A stretch of DNA of 50,709 bases, taken from Deltaproteobacteria bacterium. Its GTDB lineage: Bacteria; Desulfobacterota; Syntrophia; Syntrophales; UBA2210. Position 1 is the first letter of the stretch. Each line of letters begins with the position of its first letter. Made by a program: the position numbers and the translations under genes. The notes under the pieces were generated by a model. The model searched no databases, had not been told where the DNA came from, and saw nothing but the letters and a program-made list of their open reading frames with translations. Positions 1 to 8,546 of this stretch are shown in pieces. Where the stretch lies: assembly GCA_016930775.1 (NCBI GenBank), contig JAFGGB010000189.1:1-50709 (forward strand), in the 5' to 3' direction.

Positions 1-93
1 AACGAGCGTTCCCTCACGGCTGCATTCCTTAGAAAAGTATTGGCAGCCAGTTGAAAAGCCGGAAACAAGATTGCGGGAGAAGACAAGCCGGGT

Positions 94-1200
94 TCATTCG
101 CCGGGAGGAATGCCGTTTGTCGGTGGAGTTACATCTTTCTCCGGTTTCTTTCGTTGAACTCCCGGGGGAGCGGTGATCGGTTTCGACTCTTTACGGTTCA
201 CGCCGACGATTTTCAAAAAACGATCGATGGCGATCGATGAAATTTCCTGGCGACGTTCCGGCGACAAACCCTTGAGAGGAATCTTTCCTGCCGCCGCTTT
301 CTCGTGGCCGCCTCCCGTCCCCAAACCGTGAACAATCCTCAGTGCCGTCATGCCTGCCATGCGCCGTCGCCGGGAGGTTCTCACCGACATATACAGATCG
401 TCTTGATATTCGCCGAGACAGAGCGTCCAACGAATCCCCTCCATCCTGAGAAGAAAATCTGCCATTTCGCCGACGATATCGGGTGTCGTGAGCTTGCCCA
501 TCTGAGAAACGATGGCATCCTGGTATTGAATCGAATTATCTATGGCGTCGGCGAACTTCAGGAAGTAGGATTTTGGAATGCTGGGATTCTCTATGGCGGC
601 GAGAGTTCTGGGGGCGGTCTTCGGGAAGAGAAAGGTGAATGCATCGAGATCGGCCTTCACCGTGGACCGCAGAAGTTCATTGGTATCCGTTTTGAGACCG
701 TAGAAAAGGGCCGTGGCGAGCCGCCTTCCGACGGTGAAGTTCAGCTCGCGCAAATATTCCGTGAGAATCGTCGATGAACTGCCGTATTTCGGGCGCACGT
801 CGAAAAAGGGACACTTCGTCGATTCCCTCCTCAGAGGATGGTGATCGATGACTATGTGGGGGAGGATGTTCTGCGGCAGGGCGTTGTTGCCCGTGTGAGG
901 CTGAGTATCCACGAGGCAGATAACGGAATAAACTCGGAAATCTATTTCACGGACATGGGTCAGATCGATCTTCAGCCGCCTGACAAACTGCCGGTTCTCG
1001 GCGCGGCCGATGATGCCGCCATAGCCGATGGTAACTTTCCGTTTTCCTGCCTGAAGGAAGATGCTTTTCAGGGCGAAGGCTGCGGCGATCGTATCGGGGT
1101 CCGGATTGTTATGACACATGATAAGAATCGATCGCTTCTGCCCCACGTAGGCGAGAAGACGATGCGCCGGTCCTTGATTGAGGCCATCTTGAAGTGCCAT
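94..1200 (-). CDS. DHH/DHHA1 phosphoesterase (NrnA-like)
   Basis: Probable Mn-dependent phosphoesterase of the DHH-DHHA1 superfamily (nanoRNase/pAp phosphatase/cyclic dinucleotide phosphodiesterase type), 368 aa and cytoplasmic. All DHH metal motifs are visible: H30-x3-D34-x-D36, D98, the signature DHH at 119-121, and a TDTNE motif around D172. The DHHA1 GGGH substrate motif is at 296-299. A proline-rich, charged tail follows about residue 345. The ATG at 1200 has AAGGA seven bases upstream. It lies 79 bp downstream of the diadenylate cyclase gene on the same strand, so the pair could form a c-di-AMP synthesis/degradation unit; that is inferred from proximity and family only. Alternative roles are degradation of short oligoribonucleotides or pAp. 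The family is sure, the substrate is not. Confidence 0.9.
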   Translation of the reverse strand: MALQDGLNQGPAHRLLAYVGQKRSILIMCHNNPDPDTIAAAFALKSIFLQAGKRKVTIGYGGIIGRAENRQFVRRLKIDLTHVREIDFRVYSVICLVDTQPHTGNNALPQNILPHIVIDHHPLRRESTKCPFFDVRPKYGSSSTILTEYLRELNFTVGRRLATALFYGLKTDTNELLRSTVKADLDAFTFLFPKTAPRTLAAIENPSIPKSYFLKFADAIDNSIQYQDAIVSQMGKLTTPDIVGEMADFLLRMEGIRWTLCLGEYQDDLYMSVRTSRRRRMAGMTALRIVHGLGTGGGHEKAAAGKIPLKGLSPERRQEISSIAIDRFLKIVGVNRKESKPITAPPGVQRKKPEKDVTPPTNGIPPGE

Positions 1201-1279
1201 CGTCAGGATCCTTTTTACAAGAGTTCCTTAACTTACCAGATTCTCTTCGGATTGACCTGAAGAACCGCTCGGGACCCGG

Positions 1280-2776
1280 TTATTGACCGGGCGCCCGGGC
1301 GCCCCCGGGAACGGCCGGTTTTGTCGATTCTTCGGCTGGCCTCACAACGTGGAATGTCACCAGAACTTCGGGAGGCTTGCTGTTCGTGAAGAGAATATCC
1401 GCCGGGAGGATAAGTTTTGGTTTGATGGTTATCGTTTCCTTGACAGTGTCAAGATTGATCGTTTCCGTCATAATTTCCGGGATGCGCTTCAAATTTTTCG
1501 AGACGAGGGCCGTCACCGACGGGGGGTTTACCTCGATGGAATCGAGAACATAGCCCGGCGGTAGATTTCCGGAAGTCACTGCCTTGACGGGTACATCGCT
1601 CGGAAACAACTGGTTTGACGTTATCCGGATATAACCGGGCTGGATGCTTACCACATCGAGATTTGAGGGGTGCTGCACGTCATCGCGCTGAATGGGTATA
1701 GTTTGACGGCCTTCCTGAATGTTCGATACGTTAAGGATTATTTTCAGACTCTGCTCGTTCAGCATATTGAATGCCTGCTCGGCGCCCGACATGGTCACTC
1801 TGGCCTCTTTGGGATATTGTTCCTTTATGATCCAGTCGTTGGAAAGATTTCCGAAGGCGATGGGAACGACGAAGTCGCGGCGAATGCTTTCCGCCTGGTA
1901 ACCGAAGGCGAACCAGAGACTTATGGCGACAGCCACGGCAACGACCTTTTCCCAGGAGTTCGATAGGAGTCGTCGGCGCAAGGATTTTCCTTCATTTTCC
2001 CGAAGGCTTTCTTTGGAAAAACCGTTCAGGACGCTCATGAGTTCTTCGCCGCTCAGAATGGATTTGAGGTCTCCGTGTCTGGCTATGGTAATGGTCCCCC
2101 GCTCCTCCGATACGATAATGCAAAGCGCATCGATTCGCTCCGATAGACCGAGACCCGCCGCATGTCTGAGTCCCCGCTGGCCCAGCTTGGCCATGTTCGT
2201 CGAGAGGGGCAGGTGGCAGCCGAACTTGACGATCCTGCCGTCGATAATGATGAGGGCGCCGTCATGACCGATGGAGTGGGGGTCGAAGAGGCTCTCGAGG
2301 AGAGGTTCGCTCAAGGCGCCGTCAAGGACGGTTCCTCCATCGAGATGGCGGTCCAGATAGTCTTTGCCTTGCAGAATGATCAGGGCGCCGTAGTGTTTTT
2401 TTGCCAGTGTCACAATGGAACGGCTCAGGACTTCCACATCGCGAGGAGCGCTCAGGGCGCTCTTTCTCTTCCGGAAGACGTTCCATGTGGCAAGCCGCTC
2501 GAAGAAGCGGCGGAGATCCTCCTGAAAAATGATAAGCATGGCGACGAGCAGGATGGCGAAGAAGCCCCGGAGGACATACTCCGTGAGATATAAATTGAAG
2601 AATCGTGCGAAGGTGTATGTAAGTCCGAGAATAATGATGCCTATCAGAATGAAACGCGAGGCCGCTTTCTCGAACCATACAAGAAAGGCATACAGCAGGA
2701 GCGCCACTATGGCAACGTCGATAAAATCGAAAAGCCGAATATTCTGAAAGAGATGTAGAAGATTGTCCGGTGTCAT
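1280..2776 (-). CDS. cdaA: Membrane diadenylate cyclase fused to YbbR domains
   Basis: Predicted c-di-AMP synthase (two ATP to c-di-AMP) of the CdaA type, 498 aa. Three hydrophobic segments lie within residues 15-85, followed by a DAC/DisA_N domain at about 110-245 with the DGA motif at 172-174 and a GLSE motif at 210-213. After a charged linker, another hydrophobic segment (about 278-292) precedes a YbbR-like beta-rich region (about 295-485). In Firmicutes CdaA and its YbbR-containing partner CdaR are separate proteins; here they are one chain. The usual RHR catalytic motif reads R204-H205-A206, so the second arginine is missing. It sits between nadD (49 bp upstream) and the DHH phosphoesterase, all on one strand. 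The ribosome site at 2776 is weak, so the exact start is less certain. Confidence 0.88.
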   Translation of the reverse strand: MTPDNLLHLFQNIRLFDFIDVAIVALLLYAFLVWFEKAASRFILIGIIILGLTYTFARFFNLYLTEYVLRGFFAILLVAMLIIFQEDLRRFFERLATWNVFRKRKSALSAPRDVEVLSRSIVTLAKKHYGALIILQGKDYLDRHLDGGTVLDGALSEPLLESLFDPHSIGHDGALIIIDGRIVKFGCHLPLSTNMAKLGQRGLRHAAGLGLSERIDALCIIVSEERGTITIARHGDLKSILSGEELMSVLNGFSKESLRENEGKSLRRRLLSNSWEKVVAVAVAISLWFAFGYQAESIRRDFVVPIAFGNLSNDWIIKEQYPKEARVTMSGAEQAFNMLNEQSLKIILNVSNIQEGRQTIPIQRDDVQHPSNLDVVSIQPGYIRITSNQLFPSDVPVKAVTSGNLPPGYVLDSIEVNPPSVTALVSKNLKRIPEIMTETINLDTVKETITIKPKLILPADILFTNSKPPEVLVTFHVVRPAEESTKPAVPGGARAPGQ

Positions 2777-2825
2777 GGTCGTCTGTCCATAGCATGCCGT
2801 CGTATTAGGCGGCCGGTTCTGAATA

Positions 2826-3491
2826 TTACTTCATTTTTCCGGGATGATCCAGTCCGTAAAGGTTGTGAAAATCGATGTGTCGGCGGACGGCCTCCGGAAC
2901 AAGGTAGCGTATCGACATTCCCCCCGCTGACAGATTTCGTATGGCCCGTGAAGAAATATCGAGGAACGTGACTCTTCGAAAGAGGAGCGTCCCGCCCCCA
3001 GGACCGATAAATCGATCGCTTGCTGCGTCGAAACGGTACATATCCGCTATTTCCGGCGAGAGAATTTTGGCAAGATCGAAGGTTTCAAATCCCGGCCTCG
3101 TCATCACGATGAAGCTGCATTGTCGTAGGAGTTCCCTCCAGTTCTTCCAGGTTCGAATATCGGCGAAGGCATCGAGGCCCGTAATGAAGAAGAGAGTCGC
3201 GTCGCCGCTGTGCGCCTGAAGGTGCTCGACCGTGTCGATAGAATAGGAAAAGCCCTGTCGCAGCGATTCCGCTTCCGAGACTTCGAATCGGGGATTGCCC
3301 TCGATGGCGGCCTCCAGCATGGTCTTCCTGTGATGAAAGGCGGTGATTGTCTGCCCCTGTTTGTGAGGCGGCTGAAAGGCGGGAATGAAGACGATCTTGT
3401 CGAGAGAGCATATCTCCAGTATTTCCTGGGCGCACCGAAGGTGTCCCAGATGGATCGGATCAAAGGTGCCGCCGAACAGACCCCATTTCAT
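2826..3491 (-). CDS. nadD: Nicotinate-nucleotide adenylyltransferase
   Basis: Transfers AMP from ATP to nicotinate mononucleotide in NAD synthesis. The 221-aa protein starts with the nucleotidyltransferase signature [11 protein letters not shown] (residues 7-17, HxGH at 14-17) and has the second ATP-binding motif ISSRAIR at 179-185. Length is normal for NadD. Its ATG overlaps the proA stop in an ATGA (3488-3491), so translation is probably coupled to proA. This proA-nadD order is common in Proteobacteria and relatives. The gene directly precedes the diadenylate cyclase. Confidence 0.96.
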   Translation of the reverse strand: MKWGLFGGTFDPIHLGHLRCAQEILEICSLDKIVFIPAFQPPHKQGQTITAFHHRKTMLEAAIEGNPRFEVSEAESLRQGFSYSIDTVEHLQAHSGDATLFFITGLDAFADIRTWKNWRELLRQCSFIVMTRPGFETFDLAKILSPEIADMYRFDAASDRFIGPGGGTLLFRRVTFLDISSRAIRNLSAGGMSIRYLVPEAVRRHIDFHNLYGLDHPGKMK

Positions 3492-4744
3492 GAACGGACC
3501 TGCCCGTTTCCGTAAATAATAAATTTCGTCGTCGTGAGCTCGTTGAGACCCATCGGTCCATAGGCATGCAGTTTTGTGGTGCTTATGCCGATTTCGGCGC
3601 CCAGTCCGAGCTGATATCCGTCGCTGAAACGAGTCGAGGCATTCACCAGGACCGTTGAGGAGTTCACCTCGTTCAGGAAGCGTTGCGAGTTGCGGTAGTC
3701 CTTTGTGATTATCGACTCCGTATGGAGGGACCCGTACGTCTCGATATGATCGATCGCCTCGTCGATTCCGGACACGATTCGAACGGCCAGAATCAAATCA
3801 AGATATTCGGCGTACCAGTCCTCTTCGGCAGCCTTTCCGATGTTCGGGACTATCGCCCTCGTGCGTTCGCACCCTTTCAAAACGACGCCTGAAGTGCGGC
3901 AATTTTCCGCCATGACCGGCAGAAAGGTTTCGGCAATGTTCTCGTGAACCAGGAGCGTTTCCAGGGCGTTGCAAACGCCGGGCCGCTGGGTCTTTGCGTT
4001 CATGGAAATTTTAACGGCCATGTCGATGTCTGCGCTTTCATCGACGAAGATGTGGCAGACGCCTTTGTAATGCTTGATGACCGGTATTCGCGACTGGGCA
4101 ACCACTGCCCTGATGAGATCTTCGCCTCCCCGGGGAATAATGAGATCTATATATTCATCGAGGAGGAGGAGTTCGTTCACTGCCTCGCGGTCGGCCGTCG
4201 GAATGAGCTGGATGGCCGCCTCGGGGATGGCGCAGTCGCGCAGAACCACGGCAAGAATAGCGGCAATCGCCCGGTTGGAATTGAGGGCCTCGGACCCGCC
4301 TCTCAGTATAACGGCATTTCCCGATTTCAGGCAGAGCCCTGCAGCGTCTACCGTGACGTTCGGTCGCGATTCGTAGATGATGCCGATGACTCCCAGGGGT
4401 ATTGTCTGTTTTCCCACGACGAGGCCGTTGGGACGACGTCCCATGGAAGTTACCCGTCCCACCGGATCGGGCAGCAGAGCGACCTCTTCGAGTCCCGCAG
4501 CCATGGCCTCTATCGTTTCGTCCTTGATGGTAAGGCGGTCGATCATGGCGTTCGAAAGGCCCTTTGCCTCTGCCAGTTCAATGTCCCGGCAGTTTTCATC
4601 CTGCAAATGACGGGTCTTCTGCCTCAGTTGCCCGGCCATCCGGCGAAGGGTCTGGTTTTTCAGGTCCGTCGGGAGGATTGACAATGTTCGGCTTGCTTTT
4701 TTTGCCCCGGTTGCCATCTTCCGCACCATGTCGCGCTGGTCCAT
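3488..4744 (-). CDS. proA: Gamma-glutamyl phosphate reductase
   Basis: NADPH-dependent reduction of gamma-glutamyl phosphate to glutamate semialdehyde in proline synthesis. The protein has the aldehyde-dehydrogenase-like fold with the active-site cysteine in the motif [11 protein letters not shown] (C258 counted from the chosen start). The reading frame is open to a TTG at 4780, but the ATG at 4744 has GGGGAG ten bases upstream and gives 418 aa, the family's usual size. It is the first gene of the minus-strand operon with nadD, cdaA and the DHH gene. A promoter and a perfect palindrome lie in its leader. Confidence 0.96.
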   Translation of the reverse strand: MDQRDMVRKMATGAKKASRTLSILPTDLKNQTLRRMAGQLRQKTRHLQDENCRDIELAEAKGLSNAMIDRLTIKDETIEAMAAGLEEVALLPDPVGRVTSMGRRPNGLVVGKQTIPLGVIGIIYESRPNVTVDAAGLCLKSGNAVILRGGSEALNSNRAIAAILAVVLRDCAIPEAAIQLIPTADREAVNELLLLDEYIDLIIPRGGEDLIRAVVAQSRIPVIKHYKGVCHIFVDESADIDMAVKISMNAKTQRPGVCNALETLLVHENIAETFLPVMAENCRTSGVVLKGCERTRAIVPNIGKAAEEDWYAEYLDLILAVRIVSGIDEAIDHIETYGSLHTESIITKDYRNSQRFLNEVNSSTVLVNASTRFSDGYQLGLGAEIGISTTKLHAYGPMGLNELTTTKFIIYGNGQVRS

Positions 4745-4770
4745 GTGAGCATTACTCCCCGATTTTGTCT

Positions 4771-4787
4771 GTATTATCAAATAATAC
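4771..4787. promoter_or_regulatory. 17-bp perfect palindrome in proA leader
   Basis: GTATTAT-CAA-ATAATAC is a perfect 7+3+7 inverted repeat. It lies about 30 bp downstream of the predicted proA transcription start and 27 bp upstream of its ATG. It could be a repressor operator or a small RNA hairpin. No regulator is encoded beside it. Confidence 0.5.
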
Positions 4788-4823
4788 GGCCAAGTAAAAA
4801 AGTATTTACATACGGCGAAAGAA

Positions 4824-4850
4824 TTTATAGTATTACCCCCCTTGTGTCAA
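4824..4850 (-). promoter_or_regulatory. Candidate sigma-70 promoter for proA operon
   Basis: On the minus strand, a perfect -35 box TTGACA (4850-4845) is followed after 15 bp by TATAAA (4829-4824); with a 17-bp spacer the -10 reads TAAATT instead. A start near 4817 would give a leader of about 73 nt before proA. The 15-bp spacer is shorter than optimal, so the exact -10 is uncertain. Confidence 0.5.
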
Positions 4851-4879
4851 GGACGGCGGGCAGGAGGCCCTTTTGCGCA

Positions 4880-5950
4880 ATGAAGGATATTCGAGTATTG
4901 GCAGGCCCCCGGGTCTTTCGGATGATTATGGACGGGGAATTTTCCCTCGACTCCATAACATCCTTCGTAGGACCCGCTACGGGTCCGCGATGGCTTCTCG
5001 CTTCGGGTTTTGATCGAACGCTGCTGAGAGAACATGCCCTGGGACGCCGGAATCCGTTGCTCCTGGCAGGCGCCTCGGCGGGCGCTCTCCGCTTTGCCGC
5101 ATGGCTGCAGCCAGAACCGCTGAAAGCCTATGAGCGGCTTGTTGATGGATACCTCTCTCTCGATTTCTCAAAAAATCACGGGCCTGCAGACATTCTGTCG
5201 GCCTTTCGGCGGCTCGTGGACGATTATATTCAGGACGACGTCCTGTCCTTTTCTTTGGTGAGTCAGCGATACCGCATGGCCATTATGTCGGCTCGATTTC
5301 GGAAGGTTCTTTCGGTCGAATTCAAACCTTTTCAGGCGATGGTTCTGGCCATGGCTTTCTCGGCCAATCTTGTCAGTCATTCCTGTCTGTCCCTCTTTTT
5401 CGAACGCGTGGTCTTTTTCCAGGGGCCCCTGCCGCCCTGGTTCTGCCTTCGAAAGGATTTCCGGGGGAGGACAGTTCCCCTTACGGCGGTGAATTTCAAA
5501 CATGCCCTTCTTGCGTCATCGGCCGTCCCACTTGCCATGGCGGGGGTTAGAGACATCTTCGGCGCCCCCTATGGTCTGTACCGCGACGGGGCGCTGACGG
5601 ACTATCATCTGAATCAGCGTTTTGACCGGCGCGAGAGCGACGTGACGCTTCTTTTCACCCACGACTCCCGGATAGCGCCCTTATGGTTCGACAAAGGATT
5701 GCCCTTCCGCCGGCCGCCGGCCGATTATCTGGATAACCTTCTCATGGTTCTGCCCTCGGAGGAATTTCTGGCGACTCTCCCGGGCGGCAGAATTCCCGAG
5801 CGCAGGGACTTCAAGACATTTGCCGGCGATCCCGGCGCCCGCGAATCCTGCTGGCGGGAGACGGTGAATCGGTCGGCTCATCTGGGGGAAGTTTTTCTCG
5901 ATGCGGTGTCGGGAGAGGGGTTCCGCTCGAAAGTGGAACGGCTTGCATGA
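4880..5950 (+). CDS. Patatin-like phospholipase family protein
   Basis: Putative serine acyl hydrolase with the patatin Ser-Asp dyad. The nucleophile elbow is GASAG at residues 64-68 (S66), and the catalytic aspartate motif is DGALTDY at 236-242 (D236). The protein is 356 aa with no clear signal peptide, so a cytoplasmic or peripheral-membrane location is likely. The frame is open upstream to 4745, but the ATG at 4880 is preceded by AGGAGG (12-nt spacing) and starts where homologous sequence would be expected. It is divergent from proA and stands alone. The lipid substrate cannot be told from sequence. Confidence 0.8.
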   Translation: MKDIRVLAGPRVFRMIMDGEFSLDSITSFVGPATGPRWLLASGFDRTLLREHALGRRNPLLLAGASAGALRFAAWLQPEPLKAYERLVDGYLSLDFSKNHGPADILSAFRRLVDDYIQDDVLSFSLVSQRYRMAIMSARFRKVLSVEFKPFQAMVLAMAFSANLVSHSCLSLFFERVVFFQGPLPPWFCLRKDFRGRTVPLTAVNFKHALLASSAVPLAMAGVRDIFGAPYGLYRDGALTDYHLNQRFDRRESDVTLLFTHDSRIAPLWFDKGLPFRRPPADYLDNLLMVLPSEEFLATLPGGRIPERRDFKTFAGDPGARESCWRETVNRSAHLGEVFLDAVSGEGFRSKVERLA

Positions 5951-6053
5951 GGCGGGACACCGAGATGGCGCTGTAAGGAAAGGACATGGCGGCGCATTGC
6001 CTTTTCCTTCGGTCCGTGCATAATGTCAAAGGAAATATTCGATCAATCGGGTG

Positions 6054-6284
6054 ATGTCTGTGACGGAACTGCCCCAACTGGGCAAAATTCTGATTGTTGT
6101 CGGCCTTCTGATTGCCGCCGTCGGAGTTTTTCTTTCCCTCGGGGGAAAAATCGGCTGGATCGGGCGCCTGCCCGGCGACATCTTAATCAAGGGGAAACGC
6201 GGCGTCTTTTACTTCCCCCTGGCCACATCCATTATTGCAAGCGTTGTCCTGTCGTTCGTCCTCTATCTTATTAAAAGGAAATAG
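6054..6284 (+). CDS. DUF2905 family small membrane protein
   Basis: A protein of about 76 aa with two hydrophobic helices (about residues 9-29 and 53-72) separated by a short segment containing GRLPGDI, the hallmark of the uncharacterised DUF2905 family. Function is unknown. Possible starts are GTG 6051, ATG 6054 and GTG 6060; none has a strong ribosome site. ATG 6054 is used here. It ends 39 bp before the stop of the convergent lolA. Confidence 0.75.
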   Translation: MSVTELPQLGKILIVVGLLIAAVGVFLSLGGKIGWIGRLPGDILIKGKRGVFYFPLATSIIASVVLSFVLYLIKRK

Positions 6285-6296
6285 GGAAGCAGCCAG

Positions 6297-6320
6297 TTGC
6301 CGGCGATAGGCCGGCGGCAA
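6297..6320. terminator. GC-rich hairpin between convergent genes
   Basis: Inverted repeat beginning TTGCCGGC and ending GGCAA, centred on GATAG, between the stops of the DUF2905 gene and lolA. It can form a stem in either transcript but has no T-tract, so it is only a candidate bidirectional terminator. Confidence 0.4.
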
Positions 6321-6323
6321 GGC

Positions 6324-7022
6324 CTAGTCGGTCCCGTAAATCTCTACGCCCTGCGGCGGCGTAAAGTGGAAGAGATCGTCGGAAAGACCGCTGTTGGCGA
6401 CTATGTCCGAAAAGGACAAGTCGGTTTTGTTGTTCATGAGATCGACGAAAGTCATTCTGACGATTGAGAACGTCGCCCCGTCGACGGCCACCAGCAGTTC
6501 TTTGATTCCCATATCGGGAACCTTTGGTTCCAGGGTGAGGCAATAACGCCCGTCGCTCTCGGTTTTTTTGCCTCCGGTGAAGGATATGGAAAAATCGTCG
6601 CCTATGGACCAGAGCCCCGTAAGAAACTTCATTACCACCTTGGATTTCAGGACCTCTTGAGAGGAATACCGGTAAGCTGTCTTGTCCTGGGGAAGATACA
6701 GCCAGGTCCACTCCGGATTGACGACAATTTTCTTGTCTGCCGGGATGCTGTAATTCCAGAGCATTCGCGCCGGTTTCTTTATAAAGACGATGCCTTCCTC
6801 ACGAATTGTCTGCCCCAGTGAAGCGACGGCCGCTTCCTGGACGAATCGAGCCTTGAAATCTCTCGTTTCTTCGTAATGTTTTTTGATCCCATCGGTCACA
6901 TCGCCGATAGACATAGCGGCCCGAGCGGGTGAAGGAATCAGCAGCGCCGCCGCAGTGAAAATAATCACAGTCAGCTTTATGACAAGCTTGATGATTGAAA
7001 AAGGTCCGTTGTGGCGGTGCAT
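6324..7022 (-). CDS. lolA: Outer-membrane lipoprotein carrier protein LolA
   Basis: Periplasmic chaperone that carries lipoproteins from the LolCDE complex to the outer membrane. The 232-aa precursor has a signal peptide (hydrophobic core about 12-30, probable cleavage after ARA near residue 35). The mature part has the LolA pattern: a KARFVQE segment near the N-terminus, an FIKKPARMLWNY strand, and a late SFSDI segment. AGGAT lies just upstream of the ATG at 7022. Its presence indicates a diderm cell. It is the last gene before the convergent DUF2905 gene. Confidence 0.92.
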   Translation of the reverse strand: MHRHNGPFSIIKLVIKLTVIIFTAAALLIPSPARAAMSIGDVTDGIKKHYEETRDFKARFVQEAAVASLGQTIREEGIVFIKKPARMLWNYSIPADKKIVVNPEWTWLYLPQDKTAYRYSSQEVLKSKVVMKFLTGLWSIGDDFSISFTGGKKTESDGRYCLTLEPKVPDMGIKELLVAVDGATFSIVRMTFVDLMNNKTDLSFSDIVANSGLSDDLFHFTPPQGVEIYGTD

Positions 7023-7371
7023 ATTTACATCCTATTGAAATAACTTATTATATTGTCTGCCTTAACAATGAGCAATTCGGTAAAAAACGTCATGATTTGC
7101 AAGCTTCCCGCCGGTATCCACAGAGTTGTCAAGAAGGTTATCAACAGCCCTGTGGATGGTGCGGCGGCAATCACTGGAATGTCGATCGATAATGAGTGGT
7201 TCGAAGAGGAATCGACAAGCCGGGCAGGGTTTTTCGGCATCCTTCCGGTTGCCCTGTCGCTGGAACCAATCAACAGATTCAGAGCCCGGCGCATAGGCAA
7301 GCGACGGCCGAACCATCATGAATGCCTTTATCCACGGGGCCTTGCTCACGTTTACGCCCTCGCGCGGCTGC
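7023..7371. other. Intergenic region with DnaA-box-like cluster
   Basis: No convincing gene. Next to an AT-rich patch (about 7037-7060) are GTATCCACA (7114-7122, 8 of 9 to TTATNCACA), TTATCAACA (7138-7146, 8 of 9), a reverse TGTGGATGG (7151-7159, 7 of 9), and further on TTATCCACG (7328-7336, 8 of 9). dnaA, dnaN or rpmH are not adjacent. This may be a DnaA-binding regulatory or titration site, or a chance cluster. Confidence 0.4.
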
Positions 7372-8448
7372 TCATGGGTAGATCTTCACGCGCCAGCCGA
7401 AGGGATCGTTCTTCACTCCATATTGTATATCCAGGATCTCGCGGTAGAGACGCTCCGTCAGCTTTCCGACCTTTCCGCCGCCGATGACGCACTCGATGTC
7501 CTTGTAGCAGATCTGTCCCACGGGGGAGACAATAGCCGCCGTGCCGGAGGCGAAAATTTCTTTCAGCGTTCCCTTGCCGTGGGCCATGATGATTTCATCG
7601 ATGGAGGGCGCCCGTTCGGTCACTTTAACGCCCCACGATCTGGCCATGGCAATTACGGAATCCCTGGTCACTCCGGGCAGGATGCTTCCGGATAGAGGGG
7701 GGGTGAGAAGTTCGTCGCCGATGAGAATGAAGATGTTGCTTGTGCCCACCTCTTCCACGTACTTGCGTTCAAGGGCGTCGAGCCAGAGAACCTGCGTGCA
7801 GCCCAGAGCGCTTGCCTTCTTGCTTGCCAACAGGCTGGCAGCGTAGTTGCCTGCCGCTTTGATGTTTCCGACGCCGCCTCTTACTGCACGGACATGCTCT
7901 TCGGAAACGTAGATCTTGGTGGGGCTGAAACCCTGCGGGTAGTAGGCGCCCACGGGACAGAGGATTATAAAGAAGAGGAATTCGTCGGCGGGATGGACGC
8001 CCAGGGCCGCCTCCGTGGCTATCATCGTTGGCCGTATGTAGAGCGCCGTGCCCTCAGACTTGGGTATCCAGTCTTTATCCAGAATGATCAATTTTTTGAG
8101 GGCTTCAAGGAAAAGCTCTTCGTCTATGACAGGCGAGCAGAGCCGTTCTGCCGAGGAGTTCATACGCCGGATGTTTTCCATCGGCCTGAACAGGTAAATG
8201 GCGCCGTCTTTTCCGCGATAGGCCTTCATGCCTTCGAAAAATTCCTGGCCGTAATGCAGGCACATGGCTGCCGGATCGAGGATGAGGGGTCGATAGGGTT
8301 CGATTGAAGCGTTGCGCCATCCCACGCCTTCCTTGTATTCCATGGTAAAAAAGTGATCGCTGAAGATCTTGCCAAAACCAAGTTTCGATTCGTCCTTCGG
8401 TTTCGGCTTTTTTTCTCCGGGCAGGATTTCCTTGATTTTAATTTCCAT
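7372..8448 (-). CDS. ilvE: Branched-chain amino acid aminotransferase
   Basis: PLP-dependent transamination between branched-chain amino acids and their 2-oxoacids, fold type IV. The 358-aa length fits the longer BCAT class. The Schiff-base lysine is in the motif GGVGNIKAAGNY (K197). Other family motifs are LHYGQEFFEGMKAYR near residue 65 and EEVGTSNIF further on. The frame extends 20 codons upstream, but the ATG at 8448 has AAGGA seven bases before it. It is transcribed in the same direction as comM upstream, 98 bp away. A 12-bp palindrome GCTGGCGCCAGC lies at 8472-8483 in that gap. Confidence 0.95.
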   Translation of the reverse strand: MEIKIKEILPGEKKPKPKDESKLGFGKIFSDHFFTMEYKEGVGWRNASIEPYRPLILDPAAMCLHYGQEFFEGMKAYRGKDGAIYLFRPMENIRRMNSSAERLCSPVIDEELFLEALKKLIILDKDWIPKSEGTALYIRPTMIATEAALGVHPADEFLFFIILCPVGAYYPQGFSPTKIYVSEEHVRAVRGGVGNIKAAGNYAASLLASKKASALGCTQVLWLDALERKYVEEVGTSNIFILIGDELLTPPLSGSILPGVTRDSVIAMARSWGVKVTERAPSIDEIIMAHGKGTLKEIFASGTAAIVSPVGQICYKDIECVIGGGKVGKLTERLYREILDIQYGVKNDPFGWRVKIYP

Positions 8449-8546
8449 CGGCTGATCCTTTTCTTTCAAAAGCTGGCGCCAGCCGCCGTATATTCGGCGT
8501 TCCGTCAATTATTCCGGCATCTCCCGTTCGGCTAAGCACCATAACA

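Noticed and set aside
1-93. Sequence left of the DHH gene
   Set aside because: Too short to judge; no terminator hairpin or gene end was recognised.
7062-7349. Minus-strand frame of 95 codons from GTG 7349 with a CPxC pair, just after ilvE
   Set aside because: It has a fair ribosome site but overlaps the DnaA-box cluster, shows no recognisable family, and its sequence could be shaped by the boxes. Not strong enough to call.
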